Source: Treponema sp. (GTDB taxonomy: Bacteria; Spirochaetota; Spirochaetia; Treponematales; Treponemataceae). Taken from it: a DNA stretch of 64,000 bases. Shown here one piece after another: positions 28,244 to 36,581 of this stretch (within the stretch, counting starts at the first letter, position 1; each line of letters opens with the position of its first letter). The stretch is taken from assembly GCA_017484285.1 (NCBI GenBank), contig JAFUTH010000020.1, positions 1 through 64,000 on the forward strand, given 5' to 3'. The translations under genes and the position numbers were made by a program. The notes under the pieces were generated by a model. The model worked only from the letters and a program-made list of their open reading frames with translations, searched no databases and had not been told where the DNA came from.

Positions 28244-28438
28244 TGAGACCGCCGTTCTTTCCATGTGAGAGAAACGGCGTTTTTTTCGTGCAATGGCGGC
28301 GGCTTCTTTTAATTGACTGGCAGAAAGTTCTGGAATTTCCGAAGTGTTGATTTCCTTATCAGAGATTTTTTTTATGCGCTCAATTTCTGCAACATCTGGT
28401 TTTGGCAGATTTTCCGTTGTGTACATTTTAATTGCCAT
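28238..28438 (-). CDS. brnA: BrnA-like antitoxin
   Basis: 66 aa from ATG 28438, which follows AAGGAGG inside brnT. The short protein carries DKEINTSEIPELSASQLKEA, matching the D-x-D-x-S-x-I-P-E-L segment typical of BrnA antitoxins that precedes their DNA-binding part. It overlaps brnT by 11 nt in the usual toxin-first order. The last codons overlap the parB terminator hairpin. It is expected to neutralise BrnT and repress the operon. It is shorter than many BrnA proteins, so the DNA-binding part may be reduced. Confidence 0.7.
   Translation of the reverse strand: MAIKMYTTENLPKPDVAEIERIKKISDKEINTSEIPELSASQLKEAAAIARKKRRFSHMERTAVSL
28249..28286 (+). terminator. parAB terminator inside the brnA coding end
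   Basis: CGCCGTT (28250-28256) pairs with AACGGCG (28273-28279), extended by partial pairing of TCTTTC with GAGAGA, and is followed by seven T (28280-28286). It lies just after the parB stop and within the antisense of the last codons of brnA. Confidence 0.75.
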
Positions 28439-28703
28439 AATACGCCTCCTTCTCTGCACTTGTCGCAGGTCTGGCAGAAATAATTCTGATAACATCATCG
28501 GTTAATTCGGTTTCAACAACAAACAGAATCGCGCCACCCGCATTTCCTATTATTTGCCAGCGGTCTTCTTCTGTAGTGCTGTGTTCTGCGTCATACAGTT
28601 CGATTCGGAATTCATCAACAAAGACAAGCGATGCCGTTTCAAAACTGACACCATGCTTTGCCTTGTTGATTTCATTCTTATTTTCGTCCCATGTAATGCG
28701 CAT
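28428..28703 (-). CDS. brnT: BrnT-family ribonuclease toxin
   Basis: 91 aa. Features of the RelE-like BrnT fold: N-terminal ITWDENKNEINKAKHGVSFE, a central VFVDEF segment and C-terminal DVIRIISARPAT followed by E and YY. Members cleave RNA and halt growth unless bound by BrnA. No Shine-Dalgarno is seen; TAAAAT lies 5 nt before the ATG, so a leaderless transcript is possible. It lies 39 nt downstream of the ABC binding-protein gene on the same strand, so read-through is also possible. Confidence 0.8.
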   Translation of the reverse strand: MRITWDENKNEINKAKHGVSFETASLVFVDEFRIELYDAEHSTTEEDRWQIIGNAGGAILFVVETELTDDVIRIISARPATSAEKEAYYGN

Positions 28704-28742
28704 ATTTTATTTTACAACCACTTATGCGTTTCCGCTAGTTTT

Positions 28743-29744
28743 TTATTTCTTTGTAAGCATCCCGTTTTCAAAAATGAGGTTTGCTTTCTCAAGATATTCT
28801 TGAGGAATCGTGATTCCGCAGTTTTTGGCGGCGTCAAGGTCAAAGAGCAAATCGCTGTCGCTCGGGTCGGTCATGAAGCGAACGGGGATATTTTCGGGCT
28901 TTTCGCCGTTCAAGATTTTTAAGACCATTTCGCCCGTGGCTCGGCCTGCCTTGTAGTAATTGAAGCCGCTCGCGATTACACAACCGCCGTCCTGCGCACC
29001 CGTGACATCGCCCGAGAAAATCGGCTTTTTTGCCTCGCCGAAGACTTGCTTGACGGCTGAAAGTGCGCTGAACACGGTGTTGTCGGTGGTGAGATACAAG
29101 CCGTCAACGCGAGAGATGATTGCTTCCGCCGCCTGTTTGACTTCGCTTGAATTCGTGATTGCCTGCGTGACGAGGTTCAAGCCCGCAAGTTCACAGCCGT
29201 TTTTGACCAATTCCAAAGAAGAAACCGAATTTGCTTCGTTGCTCGTATAAATGTAGCCGAGCGTTTTGATTCCCGTGAGTTCCTTAAAGAGAAGGATATG
29301 CTGCTCAGTCGGGATTGCGTCACTCATGCCCGTTACGTTGCCTTCCCCGTGTTCAAGCGTGGTGACAAGCCCAGCCCCGAGCGGATCCGTGACCGTGCCA
29401 AAGACAATCGGAATGTCGTCAATCGTGTTTGCAAGCGCGAGTGCGACAGGCGTTGCGATACCGACTGCGACATCAACGCGCTCGTCCTTGTATTTGAGCG
29501 CAATCTGTGTGGCGGTGTTCGGGTCGCCGTTCGCGTTCTGAAGGTCGTAGGTCGCTTTTACGCCATTTTCGTTCAAGACATCGATAATGCCCTGCTCCAC
29601 CGAGTCAAGCGCAACATGCTGAACGATTTTTGCGATGCCGATTTTGTAGGATTTTTCGCCCGAAGCGGATTTTTTGTTACAGCCGATGAATGCAAACAGC
29701 GCAAGAGCCGAAGCAAGCACGGCAAATGATTTTGTGATTTTCAT
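28743..29744 (-). CDS. ABC transporter substrate-binding lipoprotein (PF04392/TrpX type)
   Basis: 333 aa. ATG 29744 is preferred to 29750 because GAGG lies 7 nt before it. Signal peptide with lipobox FIGC, acylated Cys22. The mature protein has the type I periplasmic-binding fold of PF04392: GIAKIVQHVALDSVEQGI, NGDPNTATQIA, VFGTVTDPLGAGLV, GSxD-like DPSDSDLLFDL near the end. In related operons (trpXYZ) the ligand is predicted to be an aromatic amino acid; the ligand here is unknown. Permease and ATPase lie divergently across an 92-bp intergenic region, unlike the usual single operon. Confidence 0.9.
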   Translation of the reverse strand: MKITKSFAVLASALALFAFIGCNKKSASGEKSYKIGIAKIVQHVALDSVEQGIIDVLNENGVKATYDLQNANGDPNTATQIALKYKDERVDVAVGIATPVALALANTIDDIPIVFGTVTDPLGAGLVTTLEHGEGNVTGMSDAIPTEQHILLFKELTGIKTLGYIYTSNEANSVSSLELVKNGCELAGLNLVTQAITNSSEVKQAAEAIISRVDGLYLTTDNTVFSALSAVKQVFGEAKKPIFSGDVTGAQDGGCVIASGFNYYKAGRATGEMVLKILNGEKPENIPVRFMTDPSDSDLLFDLDAAKNCGITIPQEYLEKANLIFENGMLTKK

Positions 29745-29775
29745 AGTCATACCTCAAAGTATTGTTTTCAGAAGT

Positions 29776-29828
29776 ATGTTACTACAAATAGAAACATATT
29801 GTCAACGGTAAGCAAGAAACGATATTAT
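29776..29828. promoter_or_regulatory. Divergent promoters with overlapping -35 boxes
   Basis: Minus strand: TTGACA (29805-29800), 18-bp spacer, TAACAT (29781-29776), for the binding protein. Plus strand: TTGTCA (29799-29804), 18-bp spacer, TATTAT (29823-29828), for the permease, only 8 nt before its ATG. The two -35 boxes share five base pairs, so polymerase binding on one side should exclude the other. Confidence 0.6.
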
Positions 29829-29836
29829 TTTCATCT

Positions 29837-30757
29837 ATGATTCAGGGCATTTTAATCGAAGGATTGATTTTCGGCATAATGGTGTTGGGCGTGTTCATGA
29901 CGTTCCGCGTCCTCAATTTCTGCGACATGACGGTGGACGGCTCGTTTCCGCTCGGTGCGTGTGTGCTTGCCGCTTGCCTTACACACGGCATTTCGCCTGC
30001 CTGTGCGCTCGTGATTGTGTTCGGCGCGGGGCTTTTGGCGGGGCTTTGTACCACGGTGATTTACACGAAACTTCGCATTCCCGACTTGCTCGCGGGTATT
30101 CTGATGATGACCATGCTCTACTCGGTGAATTTGCGTGTCATGTCGAATCAGGCGAATGTGTCTTTTTTGCGCATTCCGACCATTTTTTCGGGCATCAAGG
30201 AATTCATGAAGGCGAATCTGCCCGCGCTCGCCCCCGACTGGGGAATCGTGTTTTTCCTCGTGATTTTCGTCGGGATTTTGCTCATCGTCTTGAATCTCTT
30301 TTTCTCTACTGATTTTGGGCTGACGATGGGTGCGCTCGGAAGTAACCCGCAGATGGTGATTTCTCAGGGCGTCGACCCTCGGATTGTGCGCGGCGTTGGA
30401 ATCTGCTTCGGTGACGGATTGGCGGCTCTAAGCGGCGCGCTTTTTGCGATGTACTCGGGCTTTGCCGATGTGGGAAGCGGAAGCGGCGTGGTGGTCTCGG
30501 GGCTTGCCTCGCTCATGCTCGGCGAATTCGTGATTCACTCGAACAAAATCGGCTGGCAGACCTTCCGCGTGATTTTAGGCTCAATCATCTACCGTGCGCT
30601 CATGTTCATCGCGCGGCGATACGGCTACAACATCGGCATGAACGCAAACGATCTCAAACTGATTACGGGCTTGATGATTATCGTGTGCCTCATCGTCTCA
30701 AAGCAGGATGTGGTGGGGTGGTTCAAAGCGCATTTGAAGAGACCGGAGAATAAGTAA
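29837..30757 (+). CDS. ABC transporter permease (TrpY-like, BPD_transp_2)
   Basis: 306 aa, about eight or nine membrane segments (for example 2-22, 38-72, 85-105, 137-160, 270-290). The DGSFPLGACV segment (34-43) and LSGALFAMYSGFADVGSGSG near 195 are typical of permeases paired with PF04392 binding proteins. It forms the inner-membrane channel of the importer. No Shine-Dalgarno; the -10 is 8 nt upstream of the ATG, predicting a leaderless or near-leaderless mRNA. Confidence 0.9.
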   Translation: MIQGILIEGLIFGIMVLGVFMTFRVLNFCDMTVDGSFPLGACVLAACLTHGISPACALVIVFGAGLLAGLCTTVIYTKLRIPDLLAGILMMTMLYSVNLRVMSNQANVSFLRIPTIFSGIKEFMKANLPALAPDWGIVFFLVIFVGILLIVLNLFFSTDFGLTMGALGSNPQMVISQGVDPRIVRGVGICFGDGLAALSGALFAMYSGFADVGSGSGVVVSGLASLMLGEFVIHSNKIGWQTFRVILGSIIYRALMFIARRYGYNIGMNANDLKLITGLMIIVCLIVSKQDVVGWFKAHLKRPENK

Positions 30758-30783
30758 CCACAGATTAAAACCAGGAGTTCGTG

Positions 30784-31374
30784 ATGAGGCAAGTGCCCGA
30801 GAAAAAGCCAAAAGATTTTCAACTTCTCATTGACCATATTGATACGATTCTAAATGGTACTCCAGAAGAAAAATCTGCGCTTGCCATGCACTATTATAAA
30901 GTTGCCGACACGCCTGATTTTCTGAAAGAACTCGGCTTGCGTGGCGAAAGTTTTATCATAAAATACGGCGTTATCACACGCCACCGCAATAAAAACGAAG
31001 ACCACAAACTGACTGTACAAAATTGGAAAGATATTTGTGAGAAAATTACCGCTCCGCTGGCAGTCGCAGAGTTCAAAGGCAATTACCGATTGTTTGTTGA
31101 TACACTGTGGAACGGGAAATATGTTATGGTAGGGGTCGATGTCGTTCAAATGAAAAATGGCATGGTCATCAATTCGATAACAACCGCATTCGCGCGGAAC
31201 AACAATAACAATGCAACTTTGCTTTACACGGACAAAAAAATAACCGCCGAAAAACTGGCATTTCTCACGCAACATATTCCTGCGCAATATCCAGACAACG
31301 GCGGTGTTTCGCCAGATTGCTCTGACACTGTTACTATAGCACAAGAAGTCGAAAAGTCAAGAGGAGAAAACTGA
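30784..31374 (+). CDS. Hypothetical protein resembling phage PBECR/MuF-type nuclease domains
   Basis: 196 aa, start ATG 30784 with AGGAG at 8 nt (a GTG lies one codon earlier). No signal peptide or membrane segment. The middle (IIKYGVITRHRNKNEDHKL, then NWKDICEKITAPLAVAEF and VINSITTAFAR) resembles the barnase/EndoU/ColicinE5-RelE-like domains found at the end of phage polyvalent or MuF proteins. That is a weak, recollected similarity. It sits between permease and ATPase of one transporter operon and ends one base before the ATPase ATG, so it is cotranscribed. A short CACAGAT repeat remnant lies directly upstream. Its role in transport, if any, is unknown; it looks like an insertion. Confidence 0.45.
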   Translation: MRQVPEKKPKDFQLLIDHIDTILNGTPEEKSALAMHYYKVADTPDFLKELGLRGESFIIKYGVITRHRNKNEDHKLTVQNWKDICEKITAPLAVAEFKGNYRLFVDTLWNGKYVMVGVDVVQMKNGMVINSITTAFARNNNNNATLLYTDKKITAEKLAFLTQHIPAQYPDNGGVSPDCSDTVTIAQEVEKSRGEN

Positions 31375-31375
31375 C

Positions 31376-32176
31376 ATGCTTACACTTGAACATATCTCAA
31401 TCACTTTCAACGCGAATACGCCGGACGAAAACAAGGCATTGCGCGACATAAATCTCAATATCAAGAAGGGCGATTTCATCACGGTAATCGGCTCGAACGG
31501 CGCGGGAAAATCCACGCTCTACAATGTGATAGCCGGCACTTTAAAGCCGACCGCGGGTTCGATTTTCTTGACCGCGGACGAAAACGCCGAGCCAAAGAAC
31601 ATCACGAACGATGCGGAATACAAGCGCGCGCGCTACATCGGGCGCATTTTCCAGAATCCGCTTTTGGGCACGGCGGGCAAAATGAGTCTTGAAGACAACA
31701 TGATGATTTGCTACAAAAAAGGCTTTAAGGGCTTGAAGATTTCGCTCAATAACAAAATGCGCGACTACTTCCGCGAGCAGCTCCGCGTGCTGAACATGGG
31801 CTTGGAAAACCGGCTCGGCGACAATGTTGACCAGTTTTCAGGCGGTCAGCGACAGGCACTCACGCTTTTAATGGCGGTTATGAGTAAGCCGAGCCTTTTG
31901 CTCCTCGACGAGCACACCGCCGCCCTCGACCCCACGAACGCCGAAATCGTCATGAACCTCACGCGCCGCTTTGCCGAAGACTACAAGCTCACCGTGATGA
32001 TGGTCACGCACAACATGCAGCACGCCCTCGACTTCGGAAACCGCCTTCTGATGATGAATAAAGGCGAAATCATCAGCGATATTCAGGGCGAAGAAAAAAA
32101 ACAGCTCACAATGGATTCAATCGTCGAACTGTTCAAGAAGATTAAAGTGAACAATGACAATGTCCTGCTGAATTAG
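31376..32176 (+). CDS. ABC transporter ATP-binding protein (TrpZ-like)
   Basis: 266 aa. Walker A GSNGAGKST near 38-46, Q-loop near FQNPLLGTAGKMS, signature FSGGQRQ in place of LSGGQ, Walker B LLLLDEHTAALD with Glu, and an H-loop in VTHNMQHAL. It energises the permease at 29837. The start is preceded by GAGGAG at 10 nt. Operon with the two upstream genes. Confidence 0.93.
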   Translation: MLTLEHISITFNANTPDENKALRDINLNIKKGDFITVIGSNGAGKSTLYNVIAGTLKPTAGSIFLTADENAEPKNITNDAEYKRARYIGRIFQNPLLGTAGKMSLEDNMMICYKKGFKGLKISLNNKMRDYFREQLRVLNMGLENRLGDNVDQFSGGQRQALTLLMAVMSKPSLLLLDEHTAALDPTNAEIVMNLTRRFAEDYKLTVMMVTHNMQHALDFGNRLLMMNKGEIISDIQGEEKKQLTMDSIVELFKKIKVNNDNVLLN

Positions 32177-32205
32177 CAGTGAGCAGTTTTAATTTCTCAC
32201 TGCTA
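32174..32205. terminator. Hairpin between convergent genes
   Basis: TAGCAGTGAG (32174-32183) and CTCACTGCTA (32196-32205) form a perfect 10-bp stem, starting at the ATPase stop codon. No T-run follows on either strand, so termination would be weak; the adjacent AATTGCTAACTTC sequence gives it the look of a dispersed repeat. Confidence 0.45.
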
Positions 32206-32216
32206 ATTGCTAACTT

Positions 32217-33539
32217 CTAACTGAACAACCGTCTCGCTTCAACATAGAAGCGTTTTTCGCTCGCTTCACCCATACTGAACGACTTTCGTGGAAGCGGACC
32301 GCGCCCGTTGATTGTGGCAAAGAAGCTGTCTTTTGCAATCGGCGGGAGCAGAATCGAAAGCGCATTTTCTTTGTGACCAAGTTTTACGACATCGCTCGTT
32401 CCGTGAATGTAGTCGATGTCGTTTTTTTTGTCTTTTGAATTTGCTTCCAAATACTCGTCAAGAACAGGTTGGAGCGCGGCGATTGCCAAGTCGGTGATTT
32501 CTGTTTCAAGCACGCAGAGCTTTTCTTTTCCGCCCTCGCTCGTGATAAAGCCGTATCTCGCACCTTTCGCTTTTTTGTCGGCAACGAAATCTTCCAGTTC
32601 TTTTTCTGAACCAAACGCCTTCACTTCGCCGCCGAGTTTTTCTTCGATAAAGAGAATCAGCTTTCCTGCGTCCTGATTGAAAAGCACGCGGTGAATCGGC
32701 TCGAAAGTCAAGCCCTCATCGTAAATGTTCACCACCTCAACGAGCGCATATCGCACAGGCGAAGTTTCTTTTTCGGCATCGGAAAGCGATTTTTTGTGCT
32801 CGTCCCACACCGCCTTTGCCGTAGCGAGCGAGTGATTTCCGTCGCCCACCGCAAAAAGGAAGCAGTTTCCGTCTTTGTCCGTGCCAGCTTTCGCAAGCGA
32901 AGAAAGAGCGTTTTCCAAAAGCGTTTCCGCAGCCTCGCCCGCGACTTTCCAGCCCGTAATGTGACCAGAATTCAGCATCAAGTCGCCGTCGTAAATCGGG
33001 CTTTCAGATTTTGCAAGTTTTCCCGCACCGCCCACAAGCTCGTCTTTCGGGTCGTTCGCAAGCAGCATGATGTGCGGAAGTTCAAGGCTCGCCCCCGTGC
33101 GGATTTTCATTCTCGGCGGAATTCGCTCAGGCACAGTGGCTTCGGTCGCACGAATCAGAGCCTTTGTGCCAGGCTTCCACTCGTACTTCTCCAAATCAAC
33201 CGCCAAAACCAAGCCTTTTCTCGTCCGCCCGTACTCGGTTTTTCGCTCGATGTACACACATTCTTCACCCGAACCAAAAATCCCCGCGTCAAGGTAGCGT
33301 TTCATCGTTTCGTGGATTTTTTTGATTCGCGCTTCGCCGTCTCCGTCATTCAAATAGACTTCTGGGAAAATCAAATTGAGCGTGGAAGGCTTTTCACCCG
33401 CCGCACTCGCCACATTCGACCAATATTCTTTGTCCTGCGTGTACTGGTCGCAGGCAATCACCGACCAAGATTTCAAATCACTGTTTTTAGGCAGCAAGAT
33501 TTCAGGAATCTGCACCCCGTATTTCGCAAAAGTTTTCAT
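32217..33539 (-). CDS. DUF1015 family protein
   Basis: 440 aa from ATG 33539; the frame extends to a GTG at 33563 but that would place the promoter inside the gene. Matches the DUF1015 family across its length: WSVIACDQYTQD (~24-35), LNLIFPEVYLND, IERKTEYGRTRKGLV, and FAVGDGNHSLATAKAVW near 210, the hallmark segment. The biochemical role is unknown. TATACT lies 7 nt before the ATG with no Shine-Dalgarno. It is divergent from mnmG across 47 bp. Confidence 0.88.
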   Translation of the reverse strand: MKTFAKYGVQIPEILLPKNSDLKSWSVIACDQYTQDKEYWSNVASAAGEKPSTLNLIFPEVYLNDGDGEARIKKIHETMKRYLDAGIFGSGEECVYIERKTEYGRTRKGLVLAVDLEKYEWKPGTKALIRATEATVPERIPPRMKIRTGASLELPHIMLLANDPKDELVGGAGKLAKSESPIYDGDLMLNSGHITGWKVAGEAAETLLENALSSLAKAGTDKDGNCFLFAVGDGNHSLATAKAVWDEHKKSLSDAEKETSPVRYALVEVVNIYDEGLTFEPIHRVLFNQDAGKLILFIEEKLGGEVKAFGSEKELEDFVADKKAKGARYGFITSEGGKEKLCVLETEITDLAIAALQPVLDEYLEANSKDKKNDIDYIHGTSDVVKLGHKENALSILLPPIAKDSFFATINGRGPLPRKSFSMGEASEKRFYVEARRLFS

Positions 33540-33546
33540 GAAAAAG

Positions 33547-33579
33547 AGTATACCACAGCGCACAGAAAATCGCTATAAT
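33547..33579. promoter_or_regulatory. Back-to-back -10 elements of DUF1015 and mnmG genes
   Basis: Minus strand TATACT (33552-33547) is 7 nt before the DUF1015 ATG; plus strand TATAAT (33574-33579) is 7 nt before the mnmG ATG. Neither gene has a Shine-Dalgarno and neither promoter has a good -35. Confidence 0.5.
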
Positions 33580-33586
33580 TTTCCCC

Positions 33587-35644
33587 ATGTCTGGATTTTA
33601 TGATTTTTATGATGTTGCCGTGGTTGGCGGCGGTCACGCGGGAATTGAAGCGGCGCTGGCGAGCGCACGAATGGGGCTTAAAACTGTCCTCATCACGCAG
33701 ACGGTTGATTCTATCGCGCGAATGAGCTGCAACCCTTCAATCGGCGGAATCGCGAAGGGCAACATCGTGCGTGAGATTGACGCGCTCGGCGGCGAAATGG
33801 GAAAGCTCATCGACCGCTCGATGATTCAGTTCCGTATGCTGAATAAAAGCCGCGGACCTGCGGTGCAAGCGCCTCGTTCTCAGGCAGATAAAATCCTCTA
33901 TTCTCAGTTGGCTCGTCACACAGTCGAAACAACACCGAATCTTTACACGCTCATGGACACAGTGGTTGATTTGCTCACCACCGAAAGCGACACTCCGCTT
34001 CCCCCGTCTTCAAGCTCGCAGTCGGGGCAAATTCCGGGCGAATTCACCGAAACAAAAATCCTTACCGAAGCCGCAAAATCAGGAAAACGGCAGAAAATCA
34101 CGGCGGTCGTCACGGAACGCGGGCGGCTCATTCCAGTTCGCTCGGTCGTGCTCACTACGGGAACTTTTTTGGGCGGGCGCATTTTTATCGGCGAATACGA
34201 CGCTCCGTGCGGCAGGGTCGGCGAACAGGCGGCTTTTGGCTTAACGCAGTCGCTCAACCGATTGGGCTTTACCACGGGGCGATTAAAGACTGGCACTCCG
34301 CCGAGAATTCTTCGGCACACGGTTGATTTTACGAATCTTGAAATTCAAGCGGGAGATGACACGATTGTTCCGTTCTCGTTTGAGGACGAAGAAGTCACCC
34401 GTCCGCAAGTTCCCTGCCACTTGGTCTACACAAACGAAAAAACGCACGAGATTATCCGCGCGAATATCGGTCGCTCGCCCTTGTATTCGGGGAAAATTCA
34501 CGGAATTGGGCCGCGCTATTGCCCTTCCATCGAAGACAAGGTAATGCGCTTTGCCGAACGGGAACGCCACCAGCTTTTCGTTGAGCCAGAAAGCCTTGCC
34601 ACCGACGAAATTTATTTGAACGGGCTTTCTTCAAGCCTTCCCGAAGAAGTGCAGGATGCCTTTTTGCGAACGCTCCCCGGCTTTGAGCATTGCCATGTCG
34701 CCAGACCGGGCTATGCGGTTGAATATGATTATGTTGAGCCTACCCAGCTTTATCCTTCTCTTGAAACAAAGCGCGTGGCAGGTCTTTTCAACGCAGGGCA
34801 GATTAACGGCACTTCGGGCTACGAAGAGGCGGCAGGGCAAGGCTTGGTCGCGGGAATCAATGCCGCATTATACGCTAAAGAGCATAAAAATCTCTGCGGG
34901 GAATTGTGCATGGCAAAATCTGGAATGGGGCAAGTTCCCGCAAGTGCAGAACCGAACGCCTTTGCGTTCAAATCGCACTTTACACCAGAAGAAATCAAGC
35001 ATTTTGCCGAAATTTCCGAAAAAGAAACGCACGAAGTCAATTCACTGATTGAAAATTTCCAAATTTCTCAAGGAAATAGAAATTTCCACAAAATTCCCGA
35101 ATACGAGCCGCTCATTTTGGGGCGTGATGAAGCCTACATCGGCGTTTTGATTGACGATTTAGTCACGCTCGGCACAAAAGAGCCGTACCGCATGTTTACC
35201 GCGCGGGCAGAATACCGCCTAAAGTTGCGCCACGACACCGCAGACCGCCGCTTGGCAGAAAAAGCCTTTAAAGTGGGAATAAAATCGGAATCGCAATTCA
35301 ACGCGACAAAATTAAAATACGAGCAAGTTGAAGAAGCGACCGAACTTTTGCTCAAAGACGCTTCTGCCGAAAATCCGGGCTTTCCGCCACTCGTATGGGA
35401 AATCGCGCAGGAAGACGCAAAATACAAATACTACATCGAAAAGCAGGACGCACGCGTGGCAAAAATGCACAAAATGGAGCATTTCCACATTCCGCAGGAT
35501 TTCGACTACTCAAAAATCCCCGCGCTCTCAGGAGAAAGCCGCCAAAAGCTCGAAGCAGTCCGCCCGCTCACTTTGGGGCAGGCAAGCCGAATCAGCGGAA
35601 TCAGAAATTCCGACATCATGTTGCTGATGGTGTATCTGAAATAA
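33587..35644 (+). CDS. mnmG: tRNA uridine-5-carboxymethylaminomethyl modification enzyme MnmG (GidA)
   Basis: FAD-dependent partner of MnmE that installs the (carboxymethyl)aminomethyl group on the wobble uridine of certain tRNAs. FAD motif GGGHAG (14-19), SCNPSIGGIAKG (47-58), PRSQADK, TGTFLGG, RLKTGTPPRI and the C-terminal SGIRNSDIMLL are all present. At 685 aa it is ~55 longer than usual; an insert at about 132-169 (Ser/Pro-rich PPSSSSQSGQIPG, then Lys-rich) interrupts the FAD/NAD region between VVDLL and KITAVVTERG. The start lies 7 nt after TATAAT. The 3' end overlaps the convergent ADA-like gene by 29 bp. Confidence 0.95.
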   Translation: MSGFYDFYDVAVVGGGHAGIEAALASARMGLKTVLITQTVDSIARMSCNPSIGGIAKGNIVREIDALGGEMGKLIDRSMIQFRMLNKSRGPAVQAPRSQADKILYSQLARHTVETTPNLYTLMDTVVDLLTTESDTPLPPSSSSQSGQIPGEFTETKILTEAAKSGKRQKITAVVTERGRLIPVRSVVLTTGTFLGGRIFIGEYDAPCGRVGEQAAFGLTQSLNRLGFTTGRLKTGTPPRILRHTVDFTNLEIQAGDDTIVPFSFEDEEVTRPQVPCHLVYTNEKTHEIIRANIGRSPLYSGKIHGIGPRYCPSIEDKVMRFAERERHQLFVEPESLATDEIYLNGLSSSLPEEVQDAFLRTLPGFEHCHVARPGYAVEYDYVEPTQLYPSLETKRVAGLFNAGQINGTSGYEEAAGQGLVAGINAALYAKEHKNLCGELCMAKSGMGQVPASAEPNAFAFKSHFTPEEIKHFAEISEKETHEVNSLIENFQISQGNRNFHKIPEYEPLILGRDEAYIGVLIDDLVTLGTKEPYRMFTARAEYRLKLRHDTADRRLAEKAFKVGIKSESQFNATKLKYEQVEEATELLLKDASAENPGFPPLVWEIAQEDAKYKYYIEKQDARVAKMHKMEHFHIPQDFDYSKIPALSGESRQKLEAVRPLTLGQASRISGIRNSDIMLLMVYLK

Positions 35645-36578
35645 GTTGAGACATTTCTTCGACGGAAAACACGCCCGTGTTGCACAGGTCGGTGGCAAAT
35701 TCGCTGATGGATTTGTTCAAAAACAGCATGTCTTCGGTGCAGAGCGAAAATGAAATATCATTCTCGGCAAAAGCCCGGATAATCTGCGCTTTTTGCTCGC
35801 CCTTTTTGCCCGAGAGAATCGGTGCGGGGCTGAATTCGATGTGAACGTTATGCTCTTTGATAAAATCGCGGACTTCGGGATAGAGCGTTCCGTTCTTAAA
35901 AATCCGAAGCCCATCGTTGTTAATCGCAATGTTCGGATTCATCAAGTGGGTTGGCTTGAGATTCAACATAATCTCAAAAATCGACTCACGGTCAGGAAGA
36001 GTACGGAAACCAAGACAACAGATGCGCGATTTCATGTTCATATTGCGCGCCATTTTGAAAATCTCAAGGAATTTCTCGGGATTTTCCGCGTAGGTGCTTC
36101 CATACAACTCGATGCCCTCAAACAAACCGCTGTCCAAAAGCATCGTCGCGAGCGGCAGATTGTTTTCTTTGTCGCTATGAATGCCAAGAAACGGGTGAAA
36201 GGTAATTTTATCGGTGTATTTTTCGGTCAGTATTTTTACGATGTCAAGGAATTCGGTCGCGTTTTTGCACTGCGCAAGAAAATCAACATCAATCGTGCCG
36301 TTGACTTCTTTTACGTTTTCACTGATGCTCTCGGAAAGTGACGCGCAGAACAAGGTGAGCACATCGAATGAAGAAGCCATTCGCACGCGAGCATAATTGC
36401 CGAGTTCTCTGCGAAGAGCCAAATCCTCGTCACAGCCCGCATGAAGCAAGCCGATGTTGGCAAATTCGGGAATGACAAAGCCAGACCATTGCACAAAATT
36501 CGGATAACGCATACCTGTCGCCAGATGCTTGCACGAGTCGTTCTTTTGAATTTTTACGAAATCAGAGATAGCAACCAT
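35616..36578 (-). CDS. Adenosine-deaminase-like protein lacking the metal site (pseudoenzyme)
   Basis: 320 aa. Aligns by eye along its length with the adenosine deaminase encoded 3 nt upstream (EGIELYGSTY for the GI-LGG strand, IEFSPAP for VEVAPTSN), but the zinc and catalytic motifs are replaced: HxH by Cys16-Lys-His18, HAGE by CLGF (188-191), GHG region by MNPN (213-216), and TDDP by TEDM (281-284). Deamination by the usual mechanism is therefore unlikely. It could bind a nucleoside without reaction or modulate its neighbour; this is inference. Cotranscribed with the deaminase; the 3' end overlaps mnmG. Confidence 0.65.
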   Translation of the reverse strand: MVAISDFVKIQKNDSCKHLATGMRYPNFVQWSGFVIPEFANIGLLHAGCDEDLALRRELGNYARVRMASSFDVLTLFCASLSESISENVKEVNGTIDVDFLAQCKNATEFLDIVKILTEKYTDKITFHPFLGIHSDKENNLPLATMLLDSGLFEGIELYGSTYAENPEKFLEIFKMARNMNMKSRICCLGFRTLPDRESIFEIMLNLKPTHLMNPNIAINNDGLRIFKNGTLYPEVRDFIKEHNVHIEFSPAPILSGKKGEQKAQIIRAFAENDISFSLCTEDMLFLNKSISEFATDLCNTGVFSVEEMSQLISDTPSAT

Positions 36579-36581
36579 GGG

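Noticed and set aside
30784-31374. Prophage remnant
   Set aside because: Only one gene with phage-like similarity; no integrase, structural genes or attachment repeats nearby. The Bro-N gene at 55926 is likewise isolated.
32691-33578. 295-codon plus-strand ORF opposite the DUF1015 gene
   Set aside because: Arg/Phe-rich shadow frame; the DUF1015 frame is family-supported.
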